Program-made: the position numbers and the translations under genes
The notes under the pieces: model-generated
The model's database searches: none
Seen by the model: the letters and a program-made list of their open reading frames with translations, nothing else
Told to the model about the DNA's origin: nothing
Shown here: positions 1-10,629 of the stretch, in pieces
How positions within the stretch are numbered: the first letter of the stretch is position 1
Layout of the letters: each line of letters begins with the position of its first letter
DNA from: Combretum micranthum
Taxonomy: Eukaryota; Streptophyta; Magnoliopsida; Myrtales; Combretaceae
Reading direction: 5' to 3'
Assembly (NCBI GenBank): GCA_024138025.1
Contig: JAMXBD010001575.1
Location: 1 to 64,000, forward strand
Length of the DNA stretch: 64,000 nt

Positions 1-487
1 TGAGTACTTTTGTGTAAGGAATATCTCACTAAGCTAGTTATGTTTATACCCCTATAGACTTTTGATATTGCAGGATTATTATTTTGCATTCAAGACTATC
101 TTGATCACCTTGGTAGAATCTTTATTTTGGGAATCTTTATTTTGGGAAGCTTTTGGAGAAACTCTGTTTTGAAGTCTTATAGTAGATTTCTTCTAAAATC
201 TTCTAGCTTTAGTTATTTATCTTAGTAAGACCATGTTGCTATAGAAAATTATCTGGGGAATGCCCCTCAGAAGTTTTAAGACTTTTTATTTCAATGAAAT
301 ATATTAAGTGTTATTTTGCATGTTCCGCTGCCAATATCTTAAAATGCATTACTTGACCGGTCTCTTTGATGTGAATGCACGCCTTGTACCGATATGGAAG
401 CTTTTAAGTGACTGAGATAGTCATTCTTAAGTTTTAATATTGCATACAGTGGGCTGTCACGTTTAGTGTATCCATTGGGTCGTGACA
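1..487 (+). mobile_element. 3' end of a Tekay-like gypsy LTR (LTR A), cut by the window edge
   Basis: The segment ends in GTGACA at 482-487. Just before that it has the pattern TTTTAATATT, then GGGCTGTCACGTTTAG, which is shared with the ends of five other LTRs in this window (13157, 24481, 31156, 42389 and, by family, 5371-7045). Near position 30-55 it has the CTCACTAAG / TTATACCCC block also seen about 420 bp from the ends of those LTRs. No PBS follows position 487, so it is a 3' LTR or a solo LTR. The start lies outside the window, so neither target duplication nor full length can be judged. Confidence 0.75.
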
Positions 488-2365
488 CCATCACAACATT
501 ATTTCACACGTGCAAGTCTGCTTGTTTCTTTTTGTGGGGACCCACGTAACCCAGTGAGTTGGTAGGTTAGCAGTCTTGAACCACAGGTAGACTTGGGTGG
601 GTCGTGAGTTTGGCTCGACCCATACCTATGCCTACATACTTAGATACTTAAGAATATGTCAAACCACATTCTACCTTAAATAACTATAAGAAACAAAAAT
701 ATTTGTTTGGAAAATTAGAAAAACAAAAAATAAAAACACTCATGCTCTGGATAGCCATCTATTGATCGCATGGAGTGAGACCCTTGGAGTCTTTTTTTTT
801 TTTTTTTTCTTTTTTAAATAAGGATCCATATGTTTCTTAGAATCATTATTAAAAATATAGAACTATAATACTTCTTAAAGTTCATGTGAATCCTTATTCC
901 ATGATGTCATTTTTAATAGCATAGAAATTCCAAAAGTTATTTATGTGAATGTAAAGCAGATCGTCATAAACATTTTAAAAAAATGTAAAGTAGAGCGCTG
1001 TAATCATTTTAAAAGTAAAGTTTTATTTTATTTTAACGTTTCAAGGTATGTGTAAAAACAAAAACAAAGCTTGGCCAAAAATGACAAACTAAGCTTGTGA
1101 TTTTGGTTTAATATTTTGTGAAAGCACTTAATTAAACATTTCTACTGTATGCATGATATATAATGGTGATTTGAAAGCACTTAAAAAGTATAACTTTACT
1201 TTCAATTATTGGTAAAAAGCACTTTAAACTTGAACAAACCTTTATTGATTTTCATTAATGATAGGAAAATAATATAACCTACGGGTATTAGAGTTCTTGT
1301 AAAATCATGTAAATTCTGTTATCTATTTCAATGCATTATAATATTACAACATATATTAAAAAAATGCCTTATATAGTGAAAAATTAAACATCCTAAAAAA
1401 GTTTGCGATTTAACTGAATTTTTACACTTTTTTTAAATGGCATAGATTGGTAATTCGAGGTAAAAGTACGAACTTCTCAAACCTACAATGTTAACATCAT
1501 GTATTCGCAATTTCTACTAATGGTTTGTTATTTCACTGTAAATTAAAGTTATCAGACATGCAAAAATGTAAATTAAAGTTATAAGCATTAAAAAAATGGT
1601 TTTGTAAAACTGTTCAATACTCTGTAAGTATACATATATAGGTTTATAAATGTATATTAGTTCCTTTATTAAGTACTGTAAAAGCATTTAGAATTGGTAA
1701 ATCTATTAGTTTGCAAAGTATGTGTGTAAAAAGTAACGTGGCTTAACATTGATTAATTTAGCAAATATATAGAATAAACTAGAACTAATATATATATATA
1801 TATATAGTTTGTAAATTTAGTCAAAGTTGATAAATCTACACGAATATTTATAAAATTTATGTAACTCGTAAATCTATTCATTATTCGTAAAATAATAATT
1901 ATTTTCTCGACTCTTTGAAATTCCAAAACACAAACATCAGCAACTGAAAATATAAAATTTCATATAATGATATCTGTAATCATCAACATGAAAGTCATTC
2001 TCCTATCCATAAAAATATATGCATCAATGTGTGGTAAATTAGAGCTTCTTTGGTTTGTCCGATTTTCATCTATCTCTTATTTATATTCATATATAATTTA
2101 TTTGATCCATTTATAAGTAAAAATATCTGCTTTTAAATAGCACATGAAGATTCTTTTCAAGTAAATGAAATGGACCTGTAAAAGTAATGAGAAAATTACA
2201 CGGTAGGGGAATTAAAAAAAAAAAAAGGATGATGTGGATCTAGTCACCCTGTTCCCTTTATTGATCTTCCAAAACTAGGTACATGGTACACTGTGGATTA
2301 TCACACAGTTGGCTTATAAACATTAAAACCAAAATAAAATGGAAGATCTCTCCGGAGTTGTCGTC
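488..2365. other. AT-rich intergenic DNA downstream of the DUF26 gene
   Basis: I see no convincing gene here. The stretch holds a T-rich run near 791-816, a (TA)n run near 1789-1806, a diverged repeat at about 720-1000 (separate entry), and short purine runs near 2213-2226. A second candidate poly(A) signal for the minus-strand gene lies at 2257-2262. Confidence 0.6.
720..1000. repeat. Diverged direct repeat, left copy (partner at 4690-4960)
   Basis: Both copies contain, in the same order, a CATGGAGTGAGA / CATGGAATGAAA block, a GTCTTTT run, AATAAGGATCCAT, a CATTATTAAAAATAT block, and then a GTGAATCCT block. The copies lie on either side of the DUF26 gene. They could be two copies of a dispersed repeat or relics of a tandem gene duplication. 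Seen by eye only; identity was not computed. Confidence 0.5.
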
Positions 2366-2371
2366 TTTATT
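2366..2371 (-). terminator. Candidate poly(A) signal of the DUF26 gene
   Basis: TTTATT on the plus strand reads AATAAA on the minus strand, about 35 bases after the stop codon at 2407. This is a normal place for a plant near-upstream element. A second copy lies at 2257-2262. Confidence 0.4.
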
Positions 2372-2406
2372 TTACTCCAAACATCGTCGTACGTCCCATG
2401 TGCAAG

Positions 2407-3123
2407 TTAGAAAGGGTAGAGCTCATATCTTGAAACACAACTTCCACTGACGGTTCTCCCTCCTTTTTTCCCATAACAAAACGTTGGAATCTGTGCAATT
2501 CCAGTTTCAAGGCATTGCTTGCAGTCGTTCTTACTTAAATCTCTAGTACACAAGGCCATGCCATACAAAGTTATCTTATTCCCTAAATCTAATTTCCCCT
2601 TTGCGAATTTTGTGGGCTCACCGTCAGCTTTGCTAGACAGTTGAGTCACTAGACCAATGCTTTTATTATTAAAAACATCGAAATCCATACTTACATTTTC
2701 TTGATTGCACTCCACAAATTGGTTTGCATAATCGATTTGTCCAAAAAACTTTGTGTCTGTATATTTTAGGAGACAATCGTCATACCAAATGATAGCACCT
2801 TTATTGCTTTTACATCTTTTTTGAATAATGGAGCCGGCTTCCGATAAGCATTTTTTGCAATCATTGCTAGAAAGGTCAGCATCGCAAAGGACTAGCCCGT
2901 AGACGGTGTCTAGGCCACTGCCGACCTGGTCGGTCTCAAAATGGCTAGATGGGGCCTTGGTGGTGAGTTGGTGGAGTAGATTTTTCAAGTTGGTCTTGTA
3001 TGGTGCGGTGAAATTTTGAGTGTTGAAACAAAAGTTATTGAGTGGTTCAACACCAAAAGAGATTGGGAGGTGGAAACCAAGAAACAAGAAGAAAAACAGG
3101 TGGAATGACCTTGAGCAGAGCAT
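2407..3123 (-). CDS. Two-domain DUF26 cysteine-rich repeat secretory protein
   Basis: This intact 238-residue ORF is the only clear host gene in the window. From the ATG at 3121-3123 the protein begins with a hydrophobic signal peptide (residues 1 to about 24, rich in F and L). It has two gnk2/DUF26 domains, each with the diagnostic C-x8-C-x2-C motif: C80, C89, C92 and C192, C201, C204. Further conserved cysteines are C32, C104, C117, C139, C216 and C229. It ends in a YELYPF-type tail and has no kinase or membrane segment, so it is a secreted CRRSP38-like protein, not a CRK receptor or a plasmodesmal protein. The family includes the antifungal, mannose-binding ginkbilobin; roles in extracellular defence are known for relatives but only inferred here. 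An upstream in-frame TTG at 3142 would add seven residues, but plants rarely start at TTG, and the ATG has A at -3. Length fits the family (about 240-280 aa) and no intron is needed. Confidence 0.88.
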   Translation of the reverse strand: MLCSRSFHLFFFLFLGFHLPISFGVEPLNNFCFNTQNFTAPYKTNLKNLLHQLTTKAPSSHFETDQVGSGLDTVYGLVLCDADLSSNDCKKCLSEAGSIIQKRCKSNKGAIIWYDDCLLKYTDTKFFGQIDYANQFVECNQENVSMDFDVFNNKSIGLVTQLSSKADGEPTKFAKGKLDLGNKITLYGMALCTRDLSKNDCKQCLETGIAQIPTFCYGKKGGRTVSGSCVSRYELYPF

Positions 3124-3204
3124 GTTGGAATATATTCTTTGCAAGGGATTGGTCTTGAAATGGTACTTTTAGGCATACGATAATTCATTATCCTATAGAG
3201 TGAG

Positions 3205-3213
3205 CTTATATAG
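3205..3213 (-). promoter_or_regulatory. TATA box of the DUF26 gene
   Basis: The minus strand reads CTATATAAG here, a good plant TATA box about 82 bases upstream of the ATG. Transcription would start near 3175-3180, giving a 5' UTR of roughly 50-55 nt. Upstream of it, from about 3325, a MITE-like element forms the distal promoter. Confidence 0.6.
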
Positions 3214-3324
3214 AGGAAATAATGATTGAGGACGGGTGCATGTTGGGGGTGCATTTTATTTTTATTTTTCATTTTTTTTAGTTGCAATAGGATTGGGGAT
3301 TTAGCCTAAGACCTCTTTCTTAAG

Positions 3325-3748
3325 GCTTTATTTGATATGATAGAATAAATTAGAAAGAAAAGATTGTGGAAAAAAAGAAAGTGGAAAATATGAATTATTG
3401 AAGAATTTGAATTTCTTTATGTGTTTGGATAATGAATGAGAGAAAAATGAATGAAATCTTAATTATTATAAAAAAAAATTTAACGATACATTACTTATAT
3501 ATTCCTAAAAGATAATAAGTAATATAAAAAAAGAGTACGATAGTAATTTTAAACAAAATTTACTTTCCCCCTTATTCTCTCAATTTAGAGAGGATGAAAA
3601 ATAATGGAATCGAAGAAATATATTTTATTTATTTTTCTTTTCTTTATCTTTTCCTTTCAAAATAAATATAAATATAAAATTTAATCCCTTCTGTTTTCTT
3701 TTTCATTCTTATCATTCTTTTCTAATAATTCCCTTGTATCAAACAGTG
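3325..3748. mobile_element. MITE-like foldback element in the DUF26 promoter
   Basis: The left end (GCTTTATTTGATATGATAG) and the reverse complement of the right end (CACTGTTTGATACAAGGG) are similar. Both continue inward into purine-rich arms resembling AATTATTAGAAAAG. A TAAG is found at 3321-3324 and again at 3749-3752 and may be a short target duplication. There is no coding capacity. The end motif resembles many hAT- or PIF-type plant MITEs; the superfamily is not decided. Confidence 0.5.
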
Positions 3749-3752
3749 TAAG

Positions 3753-4689
3753 AGATCAGGAGTTGGCACATTTTGTTTTTTCCCTCCTTTAGCATGAAAG
3801 GATGAGGATGTGACGAGGATACTTTGAATTTGTGATCCAGCTTGTCATCTAATTAAATTATTCTCGTAAGGTTTGCCATCCCTCGGTAGGGCATGGAGGA
3901 AAAGTCACACATGCATGAATAGTCCACGCGGTCTCTGCAATTACGATGGACCATATCCAAACGCACGTGATCGATAATGCATGACAAAAGATAAACCAAA
4001 ACCCATCTCTTTCGTAGACTGCTTGTATTGGACCTTTAATGTCCAGCCAGCCAGCCAGCTGATTCAACTGGTTCTTTTTCTTTTCTTTTCTTTTTTTTTT
4101 TAAATTTTAATCCACTCTTATTAAATGTAGCGAGAAATTAAGAAATAAGAAAAGGTCGGAACAAATCAAGGGGGGAAAGAAAGCAGCGTTATTTATTTTT
4201 TATTAAAAATATAACTAATATAATTCATACCCCAATCCAAAATATATAGGTAGTTAACTGGGTATACGGACTAGACGTATAAGACTCAATTTTATATTCA
4301 ATAAAGTTACGCTTAGTTCAATAAAATGAAATTGCATAAAAAAAGAATAGCAATTCCTTTGTTTTATGATTTTGGAATTAAATTTTTTTTTTTAAATCCT
4401 ATTTTTTATAAGATATAGCAATTCATTTGGTAAAGAAAAAAATATGGATGTTTTATTTATTCTAAATTACATCAAAAAATTTTACAAATCAAAGAAGGAA
4501 ATATCTATTCAGTGACAATAAAGATAAAATATTAATTTCATTCCTTTCTACCAAAATACAGCTTAAATCTTTATGTCCTTTCTCATTAGGAGCTTAAGAA
4601 TAAGGCCTAGCAAAAATGACTAATTGCAATCACAAGCAAATTAAAATAATTATGTAGGACAAACAATTTTCAACAAAACCAATATATGC
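3753..4689. other. Intergenic DNA, no gene seen
   Basis: The region is AT-rich with a (CCAG)4 microsatellite at 4043-4058 and several A or T runs. A 69-codon minus-strand frame at 3858-4067 has no recognisable domain and is not called. Confidence 0.5.
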
Positions 4690-4960
4690 TCATGCTTATT
4701 TAATGAACTTTCACTTGGGAGGCCAGACATATAATACTCATCACATGGAATGAAATCCTCAAAGTCTTTTGAAAATAAGGATCCATTTGCTTATTATTAT
4801 TATTACTATTACTAAATGCGGACCCATAGTAATCTTAAAATCCATTATTAAAAATATGGATTTATATTGCTCTTATAGTCGTTTTTAAAAAATGTGAATC
4901 GTGAATCCTGTTATCTTAACGTGGCTTTTTGAAATATGAAGCAAAGTTCTTGATTCATTT
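4690..4960. repeat. Diverged direct repeat, right copy (partner at 720-1000)
   Basis: Shares with 720-1000 the ordered blocks CATGGAATGAAA, GTCTTTT, AATAAGGATCCAT, CCATTATTAAAAATAT and GTGAATCCT. An ATT-rich microsatellite is inserted in this copy near 4792-4815. Confidence 0.5.
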
Positions 4961-4979
4961 TTGAAAATGTTAGACTATA

Positions 4980-5220
4980 GGTCTGTTTGGATTTTCTGTT
5001 TCTTATATGTATTTGTATATGTATCTAAACTTTATGTATGAAAGTATTCGATTTACAGCTATATTTTTTCTATATTTTATTAGTATTTGGTCTATTAGAT
5101 TTTTTCATGAGAATTGGCATATGTTTTTTGTCTACATGTTTTTCTTGATAAAAAAATTTGTTAAAAAAGTTTGAAAAAAAGTTTCTATCATCTACCATCA
5201 GCCAGATACCAAATGAACCC
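4980..5220. mobile_element. Short MITE-like element
   Basis: The left end reads GGTCTGTTTGGATTTTCTG and the reverse complement of the right end reads GGGTTCATTTGGTATCTGG. This imperfect terminal inverted repeat is of a style common in plant hAT MITEs. No exact target duplication is visible, so the call is weak. Confidence 0.35.
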
Positions 5221-5370
5221 ATGTATAATTTTAATATGGTGCATTGGTATCTTCGAAAAACAAAAAACTCTTTTTATTAAGTAACTCTCCACTTTATTTG
5301 TGATGAATTTCTTTAAGATAATTTTTTTTTTAATTATCATGCATCAAATCCTACCAATCAAAACATGGGA

Positions 5371-7045
5371 TCAAATCCGAATTTTGAAAAATTCATTTGA
5401 GTTTGTTTTCTTTGTAAAAACTCATTTAGTCTTTCAAAAACCATTTCCTAATCAAACCTACCCCTTAAGGCTTCCATTTCTTTAATAAAAATCTTGTTTT
5501 TAAGTTGAAAAATGGGTGTTTACATTTCAAGCTTCTTTTATTACGAATTTAAAACTTGTTTTTGAGATTGAAACATAACTTTTGTAAACTTTTCCTTGTT
5601 TTGAAAATATTCCTTAGTAGATCTAAGCTTTACTCATCAAGATCACTTATTTATAATATCTATTCTCTAAGCCCTTCATTTTTTTATGTAAAATACACAT
5701 TTTGAAGTTGAAAAATAAGTTTTCTAAATATGATTCCTTTTTTATCCGAATTTTCAAAAGTTATTTTTGTTGAAACTAAAGTAGATCTTGAGCTTTCTAA
5801 TCCTTTTCTACTATCATCAAGCTATTACAAGTTATTTACGAACATAAAATAAAAGTCTAATGCATTTATGAACTCAAAACAACTAGATCTAGTTTACTAT
5901 ACTAGTTATAAATGCATGAATACTATGATGGTTATGCGAATATGAATAGATGATGAAAACATGCACAAATCATTAATAATTATAACATATCTTAATAATA
6001 AAACAAGAAAATAGCAAGATAACTCAAATAATAAAATCTAAGACGTTATGATGACAAGGATCTCATGTTCAAGTGTTTCCACATCCCTAGCTTGAAGCTC
6101 ATGGGGATTTTTGAGTGGAATCACACATGAATGAACTTGCCATTATATGTTTTTAAGGTAATAACATATAGATCTATTACCTATTGGATGTGTGGAGTAT
6201 GAAACTTGAAAGAAAAACAAAAGTTGTGTGTGTGGAGAGAGGGAGAGGGTCACGACATGTAGAGGAGAGGTAGAGAGGTTTTTCTAAAATAAAAAGGAGG
6301 AAAAAGAGAAAATGAAAAGGAGTTGGCATGAAGGGATATATAGACAAATGCATTAGGGTTTATTGTAATAAAAGAAACTAAATAAAACAAATTGTGAGAG
6401 GAAGAGGGAGGGGAGTTGCACCGGTTCATAGAGAGAGAGATGAGGGGGTTATTTGTTTTGTGTTGTGTATGATTCAAAATTAATAAAGTAATTTAAGTAG
6501 TAAAAGTTATATTGGAAAAGTAAATTGTAAGGAAAATGATGAAATTGTAAGAGTAGGATGTAAGGATGTAAGAAATAGGTTATGAGTAGTTGTACTTGTG
6601 AATAGTGTAGAAAAAAAATCAAAAGGTAGATTAAACATTTAAAGTACCGGTATAATGAAAATACGATAAAAAAATTATAACTGTAACTTTTATAACCGAA
6701 AAATTATATAACTGATATATTTGAAAATCTTATGAAATTACGAGTGTAACGATACTAATATCATATATTTAATATTTTGAGCCCTGTGACATGCTTTTCG
6801 AAGTCTGTACCCTATCGGGTTCGAAATAGATCGAAATTTCGCTAATCTTATCTTTTAAAGCATCCTAGTATTATTACGAACCAAACTATACCCTTTACTC
6901 ATATTTCGACCCCTTGGTTTAGGAATACGGGATTGCCGGATCTAAACTATTAGGGTTTCCTGGGAATTTGTTGACTTAGGTTTTCCGGTCGATTTTCCAG
7001 TTTAGGGTTTAAACTTGATATTACCCTAAAAATTAGAGGCTTACA
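5371..7045 (-). mobile_element. Truncated 3' LTR (LTR B) of the minus-strand gypsy element
   Basis: The LTR starts at 7045 with TGTAAGCC on the minus strand, directly after the PPT. It matches the outer part of the 5' LTR (about 15282-16946) nearly base for base, with small indels. Homology ends abruptly at about 5371; the sequence to the left (CAAAACATGGGA) has no counterpart in the 5' LTR. The inner 2.1 kb, including the GTGACA end, is missing. A minus-strand TATA-like CTATATATCC lies near 6331-6341. Confidence 0.8.
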
Positions 7046-7058
7046 ACCTACCTCCCTT
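7046..7058 (-). other. Polypurine tract of the minus-strand gypsy element
   Basis: The minus strand reads AAGGGAGGTAGGT immediately before the LTR start. It would prime plus-strand DNA synthesis. Its position matches the AAAGGGGGTAGG tract before LTR D at 20878-20889. Confidence 0.75.
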
Positions 7059-7074
7059 AGAGAAAGTTTTGCCC

Positions 7075-8354
7075 TCAAAACTTGAAGCACTTACCTGATT
7101 GCTCAAACAAATTAGTGTATTTCTGTCGCATCTCATTCTCGACCTCCCAAGTTGCCTCCTCGTATGAGTGATTCCTCCAAAGAACCTTAACATACTTGAT
7201 TTCCTTATTCCTCAACTTTTGAACTTTTTGATCTAGAATCTGCACGGGGTGCTTTTCATAAGTGAAGTTCTCTTTTAACAATACCGGTTCCAATTCCACA
7301 ACTTGATTCGGGTCAACTATATGCTTTCAAAGAACAGAGACGTGAAAAAATTGTGTACCCCAGATAGATTTAGTGGTAAAGCAAGGCGGTATGCCAATTC
7401 CCCAACTCGCTCAAGTATTTCAAATGGACCAATATACCAGGGGATCAACTTCCCTTGTGAGCAGATCGGGTGGATACTCTTTATAGGATTTACCTTTAAG
7501 TACACATGATCTCCTACCTGAAACTCAAGAACTCCCCTTTTTAGATCTGCCCAACTCTTTTGTCAATCTTGAGCCTCCTTCATCTGTTGTCGGATAACTC
7601 ATACCTTATCAGCGGCATATTGTATAAGATCCGGTCCAAGAACCAATTTTTCCACGTCATCCCAAAATAACGAGAATCTACACTTTCGTCCATATAGAGC
7701 TTCATAAGGTGGCATCCTAATCGTCGAGTGATAACTGATGTTGTAAGCAAACTCTACTAAGGGTAAGTGTACTTCCTAACTTCCTTTAAACTCCATCACA
7801 CATGCTCGAAGCATATCTTCTAGTGTTTGTATGGTTCTCTCAAACTGTCCATCGGTCTGAGGATGATATGCTGTACTGAAGTGCAACTTAGTCTCCATGC
7901 ACTTTTGCATGCTTCCCCAAAACTTGGACACAAACCTTGGGTCTCGATCCAATACAATCCCAGCTGACACTCCATGTAAACGAACGACTTCCTTAATGTA
8001 GAGCTTTACCAATTTATCCATAGGGTATGTCATACTTATTGGTAGGAAGTGAGTGGACTTGGTTAACCAGTCTACTATAACCCATTTAACATCATGCCCT
8101 GTTGGCATTTTCGGCAATCCACATACAAAATCCATGGAAATCTGATCCCACTTCCATTCCGGTATCGGCAACGGTTTCAACAATCCTCCTAGCCTTTGAT
8201 GCTCTACTTTTACTTGTTGGCAAATCGGATATTTCAACACAAATTCGGCTATGTCCCATTTCATTCCGTTCCACCAGTAATGTCCCTTGAGATCTTGGTA
8301 TGTTTTCGTTCCTCCTGAGTATACGATATACCCAGAATTGTGAGCTTCACTCAT
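7075..8354 (-). pseudogene. Gypsy integrase with C-terminal chromodomain
   Basis: Reading leftwards from the ATG at 8354, the N-terminal zinc-binding region is degraded: the usual second His is replaced (YSGG for HPGG) and the first Cys of the CxxC pair is Tyr (KYPICQQ). The integrase core follows with the catalytic D in ISMDFV, D in VLDRDPRFVSKFW and the E in TDGQFERTIQ. After frame changes come an FAYN...YHST / PPYEALYGRKC block near 7680-7760, the GDHVYLKVNP and YIGPFEILERVGELAY blocks (7317-7505), and a chromodomain with KYVKVLWRNHSYEEATWEVE at 7075-7299. Chromodomains bind methylated histone H3 in relatives and steer integration to heterochromatin. At least two frame breaks separate the pieces. 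Confidence 0.85.
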
Positions 8355-8604
8355 GATCTCCTTTCGTATCTCCTCATCATTTGGTACACAAAGTCATCTT
8401 TTCATTCTTATCACATCCCTGTCATCTACGGTGAAGTCAGTATATTTTCCTTCTTGAATTTCCCTCTTTATTCTTTGTATTATCTCATCATAATGTTGAG
8501 CTTCCTTGATTCTTTCCACTAAAGTAGGTTCCATCACCAAATTTTCTATTTCCATCTTAGTATCTCTTCTGTGAACTCGATACTTAACCTTTTAAACTCC
8601 TTCG

Positions 8605-9815
8605 CTAATTCCTTTTGATTGTAAGCAAGGCTACTACTTCTTCGTGATTTTTACAACTTAAAGCATCAGCAACTGCATTCACTTTCCCCGAGTAATAATT
8701 AATCCCTAAATCGTAATCCTTAATTAACTCGAGCCATCGCCTTTGTCTCATGTTCAACACCTTTTGTGTGAACAAATACTTAAGGCTCTTGTGATCAGTG
8801 TAGATCTCATACCTTTGCCCATAAAGGTAGTGTCGCCATTTCTTTAAAACAAACACCACTGCAGCTAGTTCCAAATTATGTGTAGAGTAATTCTGTTCGT
8901 GTGGCCTTAGCTGTCTTGAAGCCTAGCCAATCACTTTCCCCTCTTGCATGAGTACACATCCGAGACCATTTCTCAATGCATCGCGATGAACTGTGTAGGT
9001 CTTCTCAGGATTTGGTAGTACCAAAATCAGAGCGGAAACAAGTCTTTGCTTAAGCTCTTGAAAGCTTTGGTCCCTCTTTTCCGTCCATATAAACTTTTCA
9101 TCCTTTTAGTTTAATTGGGTCAAGGGTTTAGCTATCTTAGAAAAATCCTTAACAAACTTCCTATAATACCCGACCAAACCCAAAAAGCTTCTTACTTCTG
9201 TTATTGTCTTGGATAGTTTCCAATCCATTACGGCTTTTATCTTTTCAAGCTCCATAGATATACCCTCTCTTGACACCACATGACCCAAAAATGAAATCCT
9301 ATCCAACCAAAAATCACACTTGGAAAAATTGGTGTATAACTTATGTTCTCTTAAAGTTTGCAATGCCATGCGCAGGTGTTCTTCATGTTGCTTGCGTCTT
9401 TGAGTAGATAAGGATATCATCAATATAAACTATAACACACTTATCTAATAAAGGCTTATACACTCGGTTCATCAAATCTATGAATGCAGCAGGAGCATTT
9501 GTTAATCCAAATGACATCACCAAGAATTCATATTGTCTATATCAAGTTCGGAATGCCGTTTTGGGTACATCTCTCGGCTTAGCCCTTAGCTGATGGTATC
9601 CTAATCAAAGATCAATCCTTGAAAACACATATGCTCCTTGTAGCTGGTCAAACAGATCATCAATCCTAGGGAGTGGATACCTATTCTTAATTGTGACTTT
9701 GTTTAGCCCCGGTAATCCATACATAACCTCATTGATCCATCCTTCTTCTTAACAAACAAGACTGGTGCACCCATGATGATACACTTGGCCTTACGAATCC
9801 TTGATCCAAAAGTTC
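8605..9815 (-). pseudogene. Gypsy reverse transcriptase and RNase H
   Basis: RT motifs appear in order on the minus strand: [28 protein letters not shown], a [13 protein letters not shown] block, and then YIDDILIYS (near 9400-9430), so both catalytic aspartates of the YxDD box remain. The thumb/connection follows with [16 protein letters not shown] and [15 protein letters not shown] (9106-9423). RNase H with [14 protein letters not shown] and a VNAVADAL block lies at 8605-8874. Stops and frameshifts lie near 9423, 9560-9720 and 8880-9100. This is the only one of four RTs in the window with an unchanged YxDD box. Confidence 0.85.
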
Positions 9816-10469
9816 CTATAATTGTTTCTTTAACTCCTTTAACTCAACAGGAGCCATGTGGTAAGGTGCTTTAGATATCGGTTCTCTGTTCGATGCCAAG
9901 TCGATCTCTTGCTTTGGGGGTAACCTTGGTAGTTCATCAAGGAAAACATCCATAAACTCATTAACAACTGGTATATCCTCAACTCGAGGCAACTCGTCCT
10001 TATTTTCCACTGCACTAAAAGAACTTTCCTTTTCGGTCTCGACCTCCTCATCTATAAGTAGTTCAAACAAACCCAACTCAGTTCTTCCTTTTGTTGTTTC
10101 TCCCTTAAATTCAACATCCTTTCCATTTAAGTCCTTAAACTCCACTTTCTTCCGTCTACAATCTACAGCAACTTTAGCAAAGGTCAACCAATTCATACCC
10201 AAAATTACTTCATATTTACTCATTTCTAGAACAATCAAATCACATCTTGTGTGATGCCTCTGGATCACTATTGGACAGTCTTTCAACACTTCATTAGTTG
10301 TTACCACATTTCCAGTTGGAGTCTTGATACGAAAGCCGGAGGTGGCAGTGGCTATTGGTAATCCAACTAGTTTCGCCAGAATGGTGGTGATAAATGAATG
10401 TGTGGCTCCAGTGTCGAACAAGGTGTAAGCAGTCATTTTATCTACTAATATGCATCTTGTATTCAACAT
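9816..10469 (-). pseudogene. Gypsy aspartic protease and N-terminal RT linker
   Basis: An open segment of 217 codons. The retropepsin active site LFDTGATHSFI lies near residues 17-27, and the flap/second-half motif VILGMNWL near residues 88-95. The C-terminal part is acidic and then reads FLDELPRLPPKQEIDL, the usual lead-in to gypsy RT. The 3' limit is a stop just before the RT palm, so the reading frame is broken and this is part of a dead gag-pol. Confidence 0.85.
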
Positions 10470-10629
10470 GACTAATCATTATCCCAAACCATTCTAGTTC
10501 ATTCCTAACTTTATCTTGGATTACAATACTTATTTCTTCTTTTTATAACCTTTGGATCCTAAGCAGTTTATAATCATTTGAAAAACAGAGATAAGGATTG
10601 GAAGACTAACTTGTTACAAGTCTAAAATC

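Noticed and set aside
3142..3144. An upstream start of the DUF26 protein seven codons before the ATG
   Set aside because: The codon on the minus strand is TTG, not ATG. The ATG at 3121-3123 has A at -3 and gives a standard signal peptide.
3858..4067. 69-codon minus-strand frame with several Trp
   Set aside because: No recognisable domain, no promoter or intron signals, and AT-rich intergenic DNA gives such frames by chance.
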